Assembly (NCBI GenBank): GCA_947496185.1
Contig: CANMCD010000016.1
Span: forward strand, 1 to 64,000
Reading direction: 5' to 3'
Length of the DNA stretch: 64,000 nt
Origin: an uncultured Tenacibaculum sp.
GTDB lineage: Bacteria > Bacteroidota > Bacteroidia > Flavobacteriales > Flavobacteriaceae
Under the pieces are notes generated by a model. It was not told the DNA's origin. It was given only the letters and a program-made list of their open reading frames with translations, and ran no database searches. A program made the translations under genes and the position numbers. Positions 34,912 to 44,244 of the stretch are shown one piece after another. Each line of letters opens with the position of its first letter. Within the stretch, counting starts at the first letter, position 1.

Positions 34912-36788
34912 AAAGAAGTTTTTTATTATTGTTCATCATAACAACAGTTGGAATTATTTATATCGTAAGATTGTTCCAACTACAAATTCTTAGAAAAAAA
35001 GACAACAACCCTATATTTAGCTCTACTGTCAAAATTGAGTATGACTATCCCGAAAGAGGCTATATATATGATAGAAAAGGAAAGCTTTTAGTAGCAAACC
35101 AGCTTTCGTATGATGTAATGGTAATTCCTAAAGATGTACAACCACTTGATACCCTTCAATTTTGTTCGCTTTTAAAAATCCCTAAAGAAGATTTTTTAAG
35201 AAGATTTAAAAAAGCAGAAAGGTATGCCAGGTGGTTACCTTCCGTATTCCTAAAACAATTAGCAAAAGAAGATTTTGCCTACCTACAAGAGAAATTAAAG
35301 CGGTTTAAAGGATTTTATATTCAAAAACGTATTATTAGAAACTATCCGCTTAAATCTGCTGCTAATGTAGTGGGGTATATCAATGAGGTTAACGAAGACA
35401 TTGCTAAAAAGAGTGATTATTACGAACAAGGAGAGTTAATCGGTAAAGCAGGTGTCGAAAAACAATACGAAAAAGTATTAAGAGGTATTAAAGGTAAAAA
35501 GTACTTTAAACGAAATAATTTAAATAAGATAACAGGATCTTTTAAAAATGGTAAATACGATACTCTTGCCGTTTCTGGTAAGGATTTAACGCTTACCATT
35601 GATAGCGAATTACAACAATATGGTGAACAGCTAATGAAAGGTAAAAGAGGGGGAATCGTTGCTATTGAACCCCAAACAGGAGAAATCTTAGCCCTCATTA
35701 CCGCTCCTTCCTATGATCCCAATTTATTAGTAGGAAGAAAACGTTCTCCTAATTCGGTCAAGCTTTTCAATGACTCTATTAACAAACCTACTTTTGACAG
35801 AGGATTACAAGCTATGTATGCCCCTGGATCTCCTTTTAAAATAATCAATGGACTTATCGGTCTTGAAGAAGGAGTAGTCAATGACAATTTTTCTGTTAGA
35901 TGCTATCATGGATATAAATATGGAAAACATAAAAAAGATTTTATGGGTTGTCATTGCGGTATTGTTGGATATCCCATACGATTAAAAACGGCTATTGCTA
36001 AATCTTGTAATAGTTTTTTTTCTGAAACTTATAGACGAATCATTGATAAAGAAAAAAATGCTAAAATAGGATTACAAAAATGGAGTGATCATGCGAAAAG
36101 CTTTGGACTAGGAAATTATCTAGGTTATGATTTGCCCACAGGACAAAAAGGACGTATTCCTGATTCTACTTTTTATAATCGGTATTACAAATTCAGGTGG
36201 GGGGCTACTACCTCAATATCAAATGCTATTGGACAAGGAGAAGTGGAAACTACTCCAATACAGCTAGCAAATATGACAGCAGTTATCGCCAATAAAGGTT
36301 TCTTTTACCGTCCGCACATTGTAAAAAAGATAGGTGAAACTCCTATTCAAGATTCTATTTATACTGTTAAAAATCACACCACAGTCTCTACTAAGCATTT
36401 CCCTATTGCCATCGAAGCAATGTATGAAGTTTTTACGAGAGGAACTGCCAGATTTAGTAGGGTTAAAGGAATCGATATCTGTGGAAAAACGGGAACAGCT
36501 GAAAACTTTGCAATTATTGACGGAGTTAAAGAACAATTACCAGATCATTCTATCCTAATTGCTTTTGCTCCAAAAGAAAATCCTAAAATTGCCATGGCGG
36601 TTTATATCGAAAATGGCGGATATGGTTCTACCATTGCTGCTCCCATCACAAGTTTGATGATTGAAAAATATATTACTGGAAAAATCAATAGGAAAGAAAT
36701 TGAAAAGAGAATGCTTGACTTAAGCCTTCAACCTGTATATGATAAATTAATTCCTAAAAAAGACACCATTGCGCAAGGAACAAAATAA
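34908..36788 (+). CDS. mrdA: Penicillin-binding protein 2 (elongation transpeptidase)
   Basis: Class B PBP that cross-links peptidoglycan during elongation. 626 residues: an N-terminal membrane anchor (SFLLLFIITTVGIIYIVRLFQL), a pedestal domain with YPERGYIYDRKGKLLVANQLSYDV, and the transpeptidase domain with Ser308 of SPFK, SCN at 366-368 and KTG at 527-529 (CGKTGTAEN). MreD overlaps its start by 4 bases and its 3' end overlaps rodA by 20 bases. RodA and PBP2 act as a glycosyltransferase/transpeptidase pair. Confidence 0.96.
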   Translation: MKRSFLLLFIITTVGIIYIVRLFQLQILRKKDNNPIFSSTVKIEYDYPERGYIYDRKGKLLVANQLSYDVMVIPKDVQPLDTLQFCSLLKIPKEDFLRRFKKAERYARWLPSVFLKQLAKEDFAYLQEKLKRFKGFYIQKRIIRNYPLKSAANVVGYINEVNEDIAKKSDYYEQGELIGKAGVEKQYEKVLRGIKGKKYFKRNNLNKITGSFKNGKYDTLAVSGKDLTLTIDSELQQYGEQLMKGKRGGIVAIEPQTGEILALITAPSYDPNLLVGRKRSPNSVKLFNDSINKPTFDRGLQAMYAPGSPFKIINGLIGLEEGVVNDNFSVRCYHGYKYGKHKKDFMGCHCGIVGYPIRLKTAIAKSCNSFFSETYRRIIDKEKNAKIGLQKWSDHAKSFGLGNYLGYDLPTGQKGRIPDSTFYNRYYKFRWGATTSISNAIGQGEVETTPIQLANMTAVIANKGFFYRPHIVKKIGETPIQDSIYTVKNHTTVSTKHFPIAIEAMYEVFTRGTARFSRVKGIDICGKTGTAENFAIIDGVKEQLPDHSILIAFAPKENPKIAMAVYIENGGYGSTIAAPITSLMIEKYITGKINRKEIEKRMLDLSLQPVYDKLIPKKDTIAQGTK

Positions 36789-38046
36789 CATATTTGCTGG
36801 AATCGATTGGTTATCCATATTTCTATACATGATCTTAGTAGCCTTTGGTTGGCTAAACATTTATGCTGCCTCTTCTACAGAAGAAACTCGCTTAGTTTTT
36901 GATTTTTCTACTAGGTATGGTAAACAAGTCATTTGGATCGCACTTAGTATTCCCATCGTTATTTTTGTTTTATTCTTTAATGCCAAATTTTACGAAAAGT
37001 TTTCTAGCCTTTTGTACCTGATTTGTATGGTTGTCTTGGCTGGTGTATTAATTTTTGGAAAAAAAATTAACGGTGCTACTTCGTGGTATAGTTTTGGAGG
37101 AATCAGCCTTCAACCTTCAGAGTTTGCCAAAACTTTCACTGCTTTGGCTTTAGCAAAACTAATGAGTGATAGACAATATAATTTAAAGCTCAAAAAAAAT
37201 CAATTAAAGGCCTTTGCTATTATTCTTGTTCCTGCGTTGTTAATTGCTTTACAACCTGATATGGGATCCGTTTTAATCTACTTTTCATTCTTTTTTGTAC
37301 TCAATAGAGAAGGGTTAACACTTTCTTACTTCATTATTGGTTCTTTAGCGGTTATCTTGTTTTTACTTACCGTTTATCTTGGTGTAAAATTGACACTTAT
37401 ACTTTGCTTAACCATACTAACGCTTTATGTTTTATATGCACAATACAAAAACAAACGCTTTGTTCGATTTAATGCGATACGAATTATTGGTGTATATGTA
37501 ATTACGACTATCTTTTTAATCACTACAGGGTTTGTATACAATCATGTACTAGAACAACACCAAAGAGATCGTTTTGATATTCTGTTGGGTAAAATAAAAG
37601 ATACTAAAGGTGTTGGATATAACATCTATCAATCAGAGCTCACAATAAGTTCAGGAGGCTTTGCTGGCAAAGGTTTTCTGGAAGGCGATCGAACTTTAGG
37701 GAATTTTGTACCTGAACAGGATACAGATTATATTTTTAGTACCGTTGGTGAAGAATGGGGTTTCTTAGGTAGCTCACTTGTAATTATTGTCTTTATGCTA
37801 TTGCTATATCGAATCATTTATCTAGCAGAAATTCAAACAAACAAATTTTCTAGAATTTATGGCTATGGTATTGCTTCTATCTTGTTTTTTCATGTATTAG
37901 TTAATGTTGGTATGGTCATCGGTATTCTTCCAACTATTGGTATTCCTCTACCCTTTTTTAGTTATGGTGGATCTTCTTTATGGGGCTTTACATTACTTCT
38001 CTTTATTTTTATTAGACTAGATGCTCATAAGCAATATGATTGGTGA
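36769..38046 (+). CDS. rodA: Peptidoglycan polymerase RodA (SEDS), TTG start
   Basis: 425-residue SEDS glycosyltransferase with ten membrane helices. Motifs: GATSWYSFGGISLQPSEFAK near residue 108, LLIALQPDMGSVLIY near 160, the catalytic-loop Asp region EGDRTLGNFVPEQDTDYIFSTVGEEWG near 305, and LPFFSYGGSSLWGF near the C-terminus. Start TTG at 36769 gives MRKEQNNIFAGIDW, matching the usual start of flavobacterial RodA; no ATG exists before the first helix. It overlaps mrdA by 20 bases in another frame. The paralogue FtsW is at 58.6 kb. Confidence 0.94.
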   Translation: MRKEQNNIFAGIDWLSIFLYMILVAFGWLNIYAASSTEETRLVFDFSTRYGKQVIWIALSIPIVIFVLFFNAKFYEKFSSLLYLICMVVLAGVLIFGKKINGATSWYSFGGISLQPSEFAKTFTALALAKLMSDRQYNLKLKKNQLKAFAIILVPALLIALQPDMGSVLIYFSFFFVLNREGLTLSYFIIGSLAVILFLLTVYLGVKLTLILCLTILTLYVLYAQYKNKRFVRFNAIRIIGVYVITTIFLITTGFVYNHVLEQHQRDRFDILLGKIKDTKGVGYNIYQSELTISSGGFAGKGFLEGDRTLGNFVPEQDTDYIFSTVGEEWGFLGSSLVIIVFMLLLYRIIYLAEIQTNKFSRIYGYGIASILFFHVLVNVGMVIGILPTIGIPLPFFSYGGSSLWGFTLLLFIFIRLDAHKQYDW

Positions 38047-38124
38047 TTGATAGTATTAACACAACCTATCTACTGTTATAACCCTAAAAGTATTCAAGTT
38101 AATTGTAACTTTTATGCTACGCTC

Positions 38125-38310
38125 TTAATTACTTATATACACATTCTTTCCTTTTTCTATAAAAGCAGAGCTATCTGTATCCTTAATGATAGTTAACAAC
38201 ATCCCTTCAATTTCTTTTTTCGAATAGCTAGTAGCTAATTTTTTATTTACTCTTTGATACACTAGTTCTGTATAACAAATATTGTTTAACACCCTTTCTT
38301 TTAGATTCAT
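38125..38310 (-). CDS. Small conserved protein of unknown function
   Basis: 61 residues, MNLKERVLNNICYTELVYQRVNKKLATSYSKKEIEGML..., no signal peptide or membrane helix. The pattern (a Cys-Tyr pair, Tyr-Gln-Arg-Val, a helix-rich body) looks like a small folded protein that I believe is conserved in flavobacteria, without a known role. Convergent with rodA; a weak hairpin (38096-38111) lies between. Coding status is supported by its clean composition and start but not by a known family. Confidence 0.5.
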   Translation of the reverse strand: MNLKERVLNNICYTELVYQRVNKKLATSYSKKEIEGMLLTIIKDTDSSAFIEKGKNVYISN

Positions 38311-38358
38311 TTTAAGCCTAAGGAATAAGAAATTATAATTAGTATTGAAAACGCAATA

Positions 38359-39045
38359 TTAGTCGTACTTTTTTATAAGCTTCTCAAGTGAATTTTCACT
38401 TAATAGTTTATCAAGGTATTTACCTCTACTACTACTTTCTCTTTGGTAAGGAGCAAATAAATTGGACACCTCATTATATTCAGCGTTCAATTCAAGTAAT
38501 AAATTCTTTTTCTTTTCATTTAACTCACTATGTTTATTCTGTTCTATAAAGTCTATAATTTTTTTTACAATAATTTCCTTTTTAGCTATTTCACTTCCTG
38601 AAGCGTTTAAAGTACATATTCCATAAATACCATTTAAGTAATGCTTCCATTCTGATTCAAATACTGATTCTAATTTTTCAGCCTTAATAACTCCTTTTTG
38701 ATCTAAAATATTCCCATAGGCAAATTTCCTGTCTTTATTAATGCTAAACGTTTTCACAAACGCTGTTTTCACCTTTTGTTTAAACACTTTAGCATTATTC
38801 GACGCAACATTACACTTGATTAAGTTTATGATACTTTTAGGAAAATATTTTTTTATTTCAGAAACCAGCTTCTGATCATTTAAAGGCGAAGTGATCAATG
38901 ATTCTGTTTGAATTTTATACGAGTAATTTGGAATTAAGTTTTGTTCGATTAGTGTATTTAATTTCTCTACTGATACACCAGTAATAACACTCAGCTCTTT
39001 TAATTCAATATAGTTTTCTGTAATATACTTTATGTCTTGATCCAT
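38359..39045 (-). CDS. Hypothetical protein, possible DUF6058-like
   Basis: 228 residues, cytosolic, Lys- and Glu-rich. The N-terminal 50 residues (YIELKELSVITGVSVEKLNTLIEQNLIPNYSYKI) resemble a helix-turn-helix of the type that precedes a ligand-binding region. The rest (KYFPKSI..., YLNGIYGICTLNASGSEIAKKEIIVKKII) is helical and reminds me of the DUF6058 natural-product-associated family; that recollection is uncertain. The only neighbours are the small unknown gene downstream and rpsT upstream, and they give no functional hint. Confidence 0.6.
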   Translation of the reverse strand: MDQDIKYITENYIELKELSVITGVSVEKLNTLIEQNLIPNYSYKIQTESLITSPLNDQKLVSEIKKYFPKSIINLIKCNVASNNAKVFKQKVKTAFVKTFSINKDRKFAYGNILDQKGVIKAEKLESVFESEWKHYLNGIYGICTLNASGSEIAKKEIIVKKIIDFIEQNKHSELNEKKKNLLLELNAEYNEVSNLFAPYQRESSSRGKYLDKLLSENSLEKLIKKYD

Positions 39046-39106
39046 TGATGTTTTTTCTCTTTCCTATTTATATTTCAAATCATAATACCCGAAAGTTTTA
39101 AGCAAC

Positions 39107-39136
39107 AAAAAAAGACGTTTGAGAAAACGTCTTTTT
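39107..39136 (-). terminator. Terminator of rpsT
   Basis: AAAAAGACGTTT / AAACGTCTTTTT stem with a four-base loop and T run on the minus strand, 24 bases after the rpsT stop. Confidence 0.9.
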
Positions 39137-39160
39137 AACTATTAACTAACCTTAAAACTT

Positions 39161-39412
39161 TTATAAAGCAGCTACATGCTTTGTCAATTTAGACTTTAAG
39201 TTAGCCGCTTTATTTTTATGAATAATGTTTCTTTTTGCTAATTTATCAAGCATAGAAACAACTCCTGACAACATTCCTTCAGCGTCTTGTTTGTCAGTTG
39301 TATTTCTTAACTTCTTAACAGCATTACGCGTGGTTTTATGTTGATATTTGTTTCTTAAGCGTTTAGTCTCGTTACTTCTTATCCTCTTTAATGCTGATTT
39401 ATGGTTTGCCAT
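39161..39412 (-). CDS. rpsT: 30S ribosomal protein S20
   Basis: Basic 83-residue protein starting [27 protein letters not shown], with [23 protein letters not shown] at the end, both typical of S20. It binds 16S rRNA early in assembly. Only 35 bases separate its start from the 3' end of a tRNA-Glu gene on the same strand, with no terminator or promoter visible between, so the tRNA promoter may drive it. Confidence 0.97.
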   Translation of the reverse strand: MANHKSALKRIRSNETKRLRNKYQHKTTRNAVKKLRNTTDKQDAEGMLSGVVSMLDKLAKRNIIHKNKAANLKSKLTKHVAAL

Positions 39413-39447
39413 TTTATTTAAATCTTAAATGTTTATAAAAAACCTTG

Positions 39448-39519
39448 TAGTCCGTACGGGAATCGAACCCGTGTTACCAGGATGAAAACCTGGCGTCCTA
39501 ACCCCTAGACGAACGGACC
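39448..39519 (-). tRNA. tRNA-Glu (anticodon TTC), copy 1
   Basis: 72-base cloverleaf on the minus strand: acceptor GGTCCGT / ACGGACT, D arm with GTCTAGGGGTTAGGAC, anticodon stem CCAGG/CCTGG with loop TTTTCAT (anticodon TTC), T arm CGGGTTCGATTCCCG. CCA is not encoded. Identical to the copy 190 bases upstream. Confidence 0.95.
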
Positions 39520-39542
39520 AAATTTTGTTTTGATTGCGGGTG

Positions 39543-39572
39543 CAAATATACAATACTTTTTTAAACTCGCAA
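39543..39572 (-). promoter_or_regulatory. Promoter of tRNA-Glu copy 1
   Basis: Minus strand TTG (39572-39570), 19-base spacer, TATATTTG (39550-39543), followed by the shared discriminator-like CACCCGCAATC. Confidence 0.8.
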
Positions 39573-39637
39573 CACTTTATATTTTTTACTTTAAAAAGAA
39601 AGTAATCTATTTTCACATTTTACTTCCTTAGAACTTG

Positions 39638-39709
39638 TAGTCCGTACGGGAATCGAACCCGTGTTACCAGGATGAAAACCTGGCGTCCTAACCCCTAGAC
39701 GAACGGACC
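39638..39709 (-). tRNA. tRNA-Glu (anticodon TTC), copy 2
   Basis: Base-for-base identical to copy 1 over the whole gene; loop TTTTCAT gives anticodon TTC. No CCA encoded. Has its own promoter. Confidence 0.95.
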
Positions 39710-39739
39710 AAAACAATCATCATTTCTCGATTGCGGGTG

Positions 39740-39770
39740 CAAATATAGAAAGTCTTTTTGTTTCAGCAAA
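39740..39770 (-). promoter_or_regulatory. Promoter of tRNA-Glu copy 2
   Basis: Minus strand TTTG (39770-39767), 19 bases, TATATTTG (39747-39740), then CACCCGCAATC exactly as for copy 1. The upstream half differs, so only the core promoter and gene are duplicated. Confidence 0.85.
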
Positions 39771-39788
39771 AACTTTTTTCATTTTTTT

Positions 39789-41267
39789 TTAATAAGCCTT
39801 TGCAAATAGTACTCTCTGTGTAGATTTCTCTCCCGAAAACACACATACTCCATCCTCCTGCTTAGTATCATTAGGAATACATCGTATAGTGGCTTTGGTA
39901 AGCTCTTTAATTTTATCTTCAGTCGCTGTAGTACCATCCCAATGCGCAGAAACAAACCCACCTTTTTCTTCTATTACTTGTTTAAACTCATCAAAAGAAT
40001 TTACTTCCGTAATATGTTCATTTCTGTATGTCAAAGCCCTATTATATAAATTCTCTTGAATTTGGTCTAATAAGTTCGCTACATAATCGACCAATTCTTC
40101 TTGTGGAATTGTATTTTTCTCAAACGTATCTCTTCTCGCAACCTCAACAGTACCTTTTTCTAGATCTCTCGCTCCTACAGCGACCCTAACAGGAACACCT
40201 TTCAGCTCATATTCTGCAAATTTAGCTCCCGGTCGTAAAGTATCACGATCGTCAAACTTAACAGATACCCCCTTACTTTTAAGGGCTTTTATATATGCAT
40301 CAACTTTAGTTGAAATCATTTGCAACTGATCTTCTCCTTTATATATCGGCACAATCACTACTTGTATAGGTGCTAATTTTGGAGGCAATACCAAACCAGC
40401 ATCATCAGAATGGGTCATGATCAATCCACCAATCAATCGTGTTGAAACCCCCCAAGACGTTGCCCAAACATATTGCTGTTTTCCTTCTTTGGGTGTAAAT
40501 TTCACATCAAAAGCTTTTGCAAAATTTTGCCCTAAGAAATGTGAAGTTCCTGCTTGCAAGGCTTTTCCATCTTGCATTAAAGCTTCAATCGTGTATGTAT
40601 CATCCGCACCTGCAAAACGTTCACTTTCTGACTTTGCCCCTCTTACAACAGGCATTGCCATAAACTGTTCTGCAAAAGTAGCATACACTTCTTGCATTTG
40701 TTTAGCTTCCGCTACTGCTTCTTCTTTCGTTGCATGTGCAGTATGCCCTTCTTGCCAAAGAAATTCTGCAGTTCGCAAAAACAAACGCGTACGCATTTCC
40801 CAACGGACTACATTTGCCCATTGATTTATTAAAAGTGGTAAATCTCTATACGATTGAATCCATTTTTTATAGGTATTCCAGATAATAGCTTCTGAAGTAG
40901 GTCTTACCACCAGTTCTTCTTCCAATTTAGCATTCGGATCTACCCTAAGTTTACCTTCTTTTTCTGGATCACTCTGCAAACGATAATGAGTTACAACGGC
41001 ACATTCCTTTGCAAAACCTTCTGCATTTTTTTCCTCCGCTTCAAACAAACTTTTGGGCACAAAAAGAGGAAAATAAGCATTTTGATGTCCTGTTTCTTTA
41101 AACATTCTATCCAATTCTGCTTGCATTTTTTCCCAGATAGCAAATCCGTATGGCTTGATTACCATACACCCGCGCACTGCCGAAGTTTCCGCTAAATCGG
41201 CTTTTACTACCAATTCATTATACCATTTCGAGTAATCTTCCGCTCTTTTTGTTAAATATTTGCTCAT
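39789..41267 (-). CDS. proS: Prolyl-tRNA synthetase, archaeal/eukaryotic-like short form
   Basis: Charges tRNA-Pro. 492 residues with no editing insertion between motifs 2 and 3, so the ProS type 3 form. Motif 1 region [19 protein letters not shown], motif 2 [34 protein letters not shown], motif 3 [25 protein letters not shown], then the anticodon domain and a C-terminal zinc-binding-like domain ending FAKAY. Starts at ATG 41267; the ORF stop lies 19 bases from the tRNA-Glu promoter. Confidence 0.95.
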   Translation of the reverse strand: MSKYLTKRAEDYSKWYNELVVKADLAETSAVRGCMVIKPYGFAIWEKMQAELDRMFKETGHQNAYFPLFVPKSLFEAEEKNAEGFAKECAVVTHYRLQSDPEKEGKLRVDPNAKLEEELVVRPTSEAIIWNTYKKWIQSYRDLPLLINQWANVVRWEMRTRLFLRTAEFLWQEGHTAHATKEEAVAEAKQMQEVYATFAEQFMAMPVVRGAKSESERFAGADDTYTIEALMQDGKALQAGTSHFLGQNFAKAFDVKFTPKEGKQQYVWATSWGVSTRLIGGLIMTHSDDAGLVLPPKLAPIQVVIVPIYKGEDQLQMISTKVDAYIKALKSKGVSVKFDDRDTLRPGAKFAEYELKGVPVRVAVGARDLEKGTVEVARRDTFEKNTIPQEELVDYVANLLDQIQENLYNRALTYRNEHITEVNSFDEFKQVIEEKGGFVSAHWDGTTATEDKIKELTKATIRCIPNDTKQEDGVCVFSGEKSTQRVLFAKAY

Positions 41268-41420
41268 AATTTAAGTTTGGCATAAATATTGTATTTTTTT
41301 ATGCGTAAATTGTTTTGCACAAAACTACACTAAAATGGTAATAAGCCCAACAAAAAGTAGTATTTTACAAACAATCTACATTTTAAGCAGCTCACATTGC
41401 ATAACTTAAATTCGTCAGAC

Positions 41421-42617
41421 ATGAAAACAGATTACATCAAAACCCAATTTTCACATTACCTTTTTCTTTTTGCTATAACGGGTATTCTTGTCTCTTGCGG
41501 GACAGTCCAATCTGTACCAAATAACGGAGACGATATTTATGATGATGAGCCTGTTGAAACTCGAAGTTACCAAGAGCCTGCACCGGAACAAAAACCCCTG
41601 AGGCCAGCTACAAACAATCAAGAAAACACATTCACTAAAGAGTTAGAAAGGTTAGATGCTTTAAATGGTACAGATATTTTTACCGATATCGAAAACTACA
41701 GCTCTGACGATAGTGAATTAGAAGAGGATGATTTTTATGAAGAAGAAAGAGGACGCACACGCATCAACTATAATGTAAATGATCCTTGGGGCTATGACAC
41801 CGCTAATAATGATGTTGTCATAAATGTCAATACATTTCCAAGATGGGGGTTTTATAATTCTTGGGATTGGAACTGGGGATGGGGAGGATTTTACGACTTT
41901 GGTAACCCTTGGTGGAGAAATCGTTATTGGCATGGTGACATGTACTGGGGATGGAATAGACCTTGGGGATGGAATCGATGGAATAATGGCTTCTATTGTC
42001 CACCCTTTTACAGAAACGGATTTGCTTACGGAGCACCTTATAGGTATTACCGAGGTACTAACAGATACTATAGAGGGACTAGAGCATTTAGAGGAAATAA
42101 TCGCTATAGTAGATCTGGAGTTTCAAGAAGTGCTTATTCTTCAAGAAGAGGATATAATACACGTACTGCTCGTTCTAGACGAGGTACTACTTACAGAAAT
42201 AATTCAAGAGGAACCAATCGTTATACACGTAGCAATACACGAAGTGCTAGAACCTATAGAAATGGAGGTAACAAACCTACTCGCTCATCTGTCAGAGGTA
42301 CTAGAACAAGAAGTAATACAAGATATTCTACAGGAGGATACAAACCTTCAAAAAGTACCAGAAGCTATAAAAGTAATGGGAATAACTCGAGAAGAAGTTA
42401 TACACCTAGTAGATCTAGATCAAACAATAGAAGCTATACGCCTAGCAGATCTAGATCAAACAACAGAAGCTATACCCCTAGTAGACGATCTTCCTCTAAT
42501 AACTATTCTAGATCATCAAATAGATCTTCTAGAAGCTATTCTAGTGGACGTAGTTCCTCTAGTAGGAGTTACTCTTCAGGATCAAGAAGATCTGGTGGCT
42601 CTAGAGGTAGAAGATAA
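41421..42617 (+). CDS. Lipoprotein with Trp/Gly-rich segment and Arg/Ser repeat tail
   Basis: 398 residues from the ATG at 41421 (a TTG at 41397 would add eight). The signal ends ITGILVSC, a lipobox. An acidic linker follows (DDIYDDEPVETR... DSELEEDDFYEEE), then a Trp/Gly/Asn-rich block (about residues 145-200 with WNWGWGGFYDF, WWRNRYWHGDMYWGW) and a 190-residue tail made almost only of Arg, Ser, Tyr, Gly, Asn and Thr. The tail includes three 12-residue repeats RSYTPSRSRSNN. It is strongly basic and disordered. Such a cationic surface protein could bind DNA, polysaccharide or peptidoglycan; function is unknown. A FadL-like protein gene follows after 41 bases. Confidence 0.8.
   Translation: MKTDYIKTQFSHYLFLFAITGILVSCGTVQSVPNNGDDIYDDEPVETRSYQEPAPEQKPLRPATNNQENTFTKELERLDALNGTDIFTDIENYSSDDSELEEDDFYEEERGRTRINYNVNDPWGYDTANNDVVINVNTFPRWGFYNSWDWNWGWGGFYDFGNPWWRNRYWHGDMYWGWNRPWGWNRWNNGFYCPPFYRNGFAYGAPYRYYRGTNRYYRGTRAFRGNNRYSRSGVSRSAYSSRRGYNTRTARSRRGTTYRNNSRGTNRYTRSNTRSARTYRNGGNKPTRSSVRGTRTRSNTRYSTGGYKPSKSTRSYKSNGNNSRRSYTPSRSRSNNRSYTPSRSRSNNRSYTPSRRSSSNNYSRSSNRSSRSYSSGRSSSSRSYSSGSRRSGGSRGRR
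42394..42501 (+). repeat. Three 36-bp tandem repeats inside the lipoprotein gene
   Basis: Units at 42394-42429, 42430-42465 and a diverged third from 42466 encode RSYTPSRSRSNN. Period 36 keeps the frame. Copies differ at wobble positions, so they are not very recent. Confidence 0.8.
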
Positions 42618-42658
42618 AAAAGCTCAATAAAATTTACTCAACGATATAATCAATAAAT

Positions 42659-44089
42659 ATGAAAAGAATTTTAGTATTCGCAATTCTTATTGCATCCGCT
42701 ATTGGTGCTTATTCGCAGACAGAAGCAGATCAATTAAATAGATACCTTTTACGAACATTAGACCTCAACCAACTTGGAGTATTATTTGCCAAAGACCATC
42801 ATTATGGTACAGCTCGATTTGAATCTATGAGTGGTGCATTTGGAGCCTTAGGGACTGATATTTCAGCCTTCAGTATTAATCCAGCAGGTAGTGCCGTATC
42901 AAAAAAGAGCAGTGCGTCTTTTACTTTGGCTAATAGAAGTACTGATACTGGTGCACAATACTATGGTAACACTTTTAACTCTCAAAACAATCATTTTAAT
43001 GTTTCACAGGCTGGTGCAATTTTAGCTTTTGATACGGGCTTTAACTCTGACTGGAATCGTTTTGCTTTTACAGTAAACTATAAACTAAAATCAGATTTTG
43101 ACAATTCTTATCTTGTTGAAGGAAGTGGAATAGACAATCCTTTTTTTGACCAAATCCCAAACAACACTGATACGAATAATTTGTATGACCAAGGTATCTC
43201 TGACACCTTTCATGCAACACAGAGAGGGCATTCTTCCGTTGTTAATCTAGGTTTTTCTACTGTTCATCAGAATAAGTTATTTTTAGGAGCTTCGCTAAAT
43301 TTTCATAACATAGAACTAAATAGAATAACGTCACTCAATGAAATAAATGAAAACAACCAAGGAGATCTGTTAAACTTCACCAATACATTTGAGAGTATCG
43401 TTGAGGCTAATGGCTTTTCATTAGGGCTTGGTTTAATTTATAAATTCAATAAAAACCTACGATTTGGTGTAGCTTATGAATCACCAACATGGTACACAGA
43501 GATTATTGATGACACTAACCTACATCCAGATGAACTTTATCCTCAACACTATATGGGAGACTTTGATTATTCTGTAAACAATGGTCTACCAAGCTCTTCA
43601 TCTGAAGACATCTATGGAAATTTAATAAGTAGTCTGAGAACTAATAGTCGAGTTACCCTAAGTGGTGCTTATATTTTTGGAAAACGAGGATTAATTAGTA
43701 TTGATTACACCTATAGAAATTACCCAGGTATTAGATACGGAGAAAACAACATCGATTTTGTAAATGTAAATAGGTTTTTCAACTCAGATTATAGGGCTTC
43801 ACATAGTCTAAGCATTGGTACTGAATGGCGCTTTGATCGTTTAAGTGTAAGAGGTGGGTATCTCTATGAAAAAAACCCGAATTTATTAGCACAACTAGGA
43901 GGCAATACTAATAAAGATAATCTTAGAGGAATTTCTACGGGGCTAGGTTACAACTTTGGAAATACAAAAATTGACTTATCCTACAGAAGACTTGACAATC
44001 AAGACTATCAATCAGTATATGGCTTAGGTGATGTTATTTTAAACAATAATACCTCAAGAATTACAGGTACCATTACCTTTACCTTGTAA
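42659..44089 (+). CDS. OmpP1/FadL-type outer membrane barrel protein
   Basis: 476 residues. Signal peptide MKRILVFAILIASAIGAYSQ, then YGTARFESMSGAFGALGTDISAFSINPAGSA, which is the FadL/TodX N-terminal hatch signature (small residues, NPAG), and a barrel of alternating strands ending SRITGTITFTL with the usual C-terminal aromatic/hydrophobic strand. Family members move hydrophobic compounds such as fatty acids across the outer membrane. Probably co-transcribed with the lipoprotein 41 bases upstream; a terminator follows. Confidence 0.87.
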   Translation: MKRILVFAILIASAIGAYSQTEADQLNRYLLRTLDLNQLGVLFAKDHHYGTARFESMSGAFGALGTDISAFSINPAGSAVSKKSSASFTLANRSTDTGAQYYGNTFNSQNNHFNVSQAGAILAFDTGFNSDWNRFAFTVNYKLKSDFDNSYLVEGSGIDNPFFDQIPNNTDTNNLYDQGISDTFHATQRGHSSVVNLGFSTVHQNKLFLGASLNFHNIELNRITSLNEINENNQGDLLNFTNTFESIVEANGFSLGLGLIYKFNKNLRFGVAYESPTWYTEIIDDTNLHPDELYPQHYMGDFDYSVNNGLPSSSSEDIYGNLISSLRTNSRVTLSGAYIFGKRGLISIDYTYRNYPGIRYGENNIDFVNVNRFFNSDYRASHSLSIGTEWRFDRLSVRGGYLYEKNPNLLAQLGGNTNKDNLRGISTGLGYNFGNTKIDLSYRRLDNQDYQSVYGLGDVILNNNTSRITGTITFTL

Positions 44090-44164
44090 CATTTAATAGT
44101 TAGGTATCATTTTTGATGCTAATTAAAAAACATTTTTACTTACAACATATTCATAAATATTTAG

Positions 44165-44192
44165 TAGCCTCGGTTTTTATCGAGGCTATCTT
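44165..44192 (+). terminator. Terminator after the FadL-like gene
   Basis: TAGCCTCG (44165-44172) / CGAGGCTA (44181-44188) stem, 8-base loop, followed by TCTTT. Confidence 0.75.
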
Positions 44193-44219
44193 TATATAAT
44201 TTATCTCAGTTTTTTAATG

Positions 44220-44227
44220 TAATTTTG
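44220..44227 (+). promoter_or_regulatory. -7 box of the nfuA-menG-porT group
   Basis: TAATTTTG fits TAnnTTTG, 17 bases before the ATG, so a very short leader. No clear -33 box. Confidence 0.5.
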
Positions 44228-44244
44228 TCCATATTTTAGCAACT

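Noticed and set aside
40417-40824. 135-codon plus-strand frame opposite proS
   Set aside because: Antisense to catalytic motifs 2 and 3 of ProS; no start context or homologue recognised.
42394-42501. Tandem repeats considered as a CRISPR array
   Set aside because: Direct 36-bp units without spacers, in frame and coding for protein repeats.
41824-42630. 268-codon open frame overlapping the Arg/Ser-rich lipoprotein gene in another frame
   Set aside because: It is a by-product of repetitive codons such as AGA/AGC/TCT; its translation is low-complexity, lacks a family, and the lipoprotein frame has the signal peptide and spacing.
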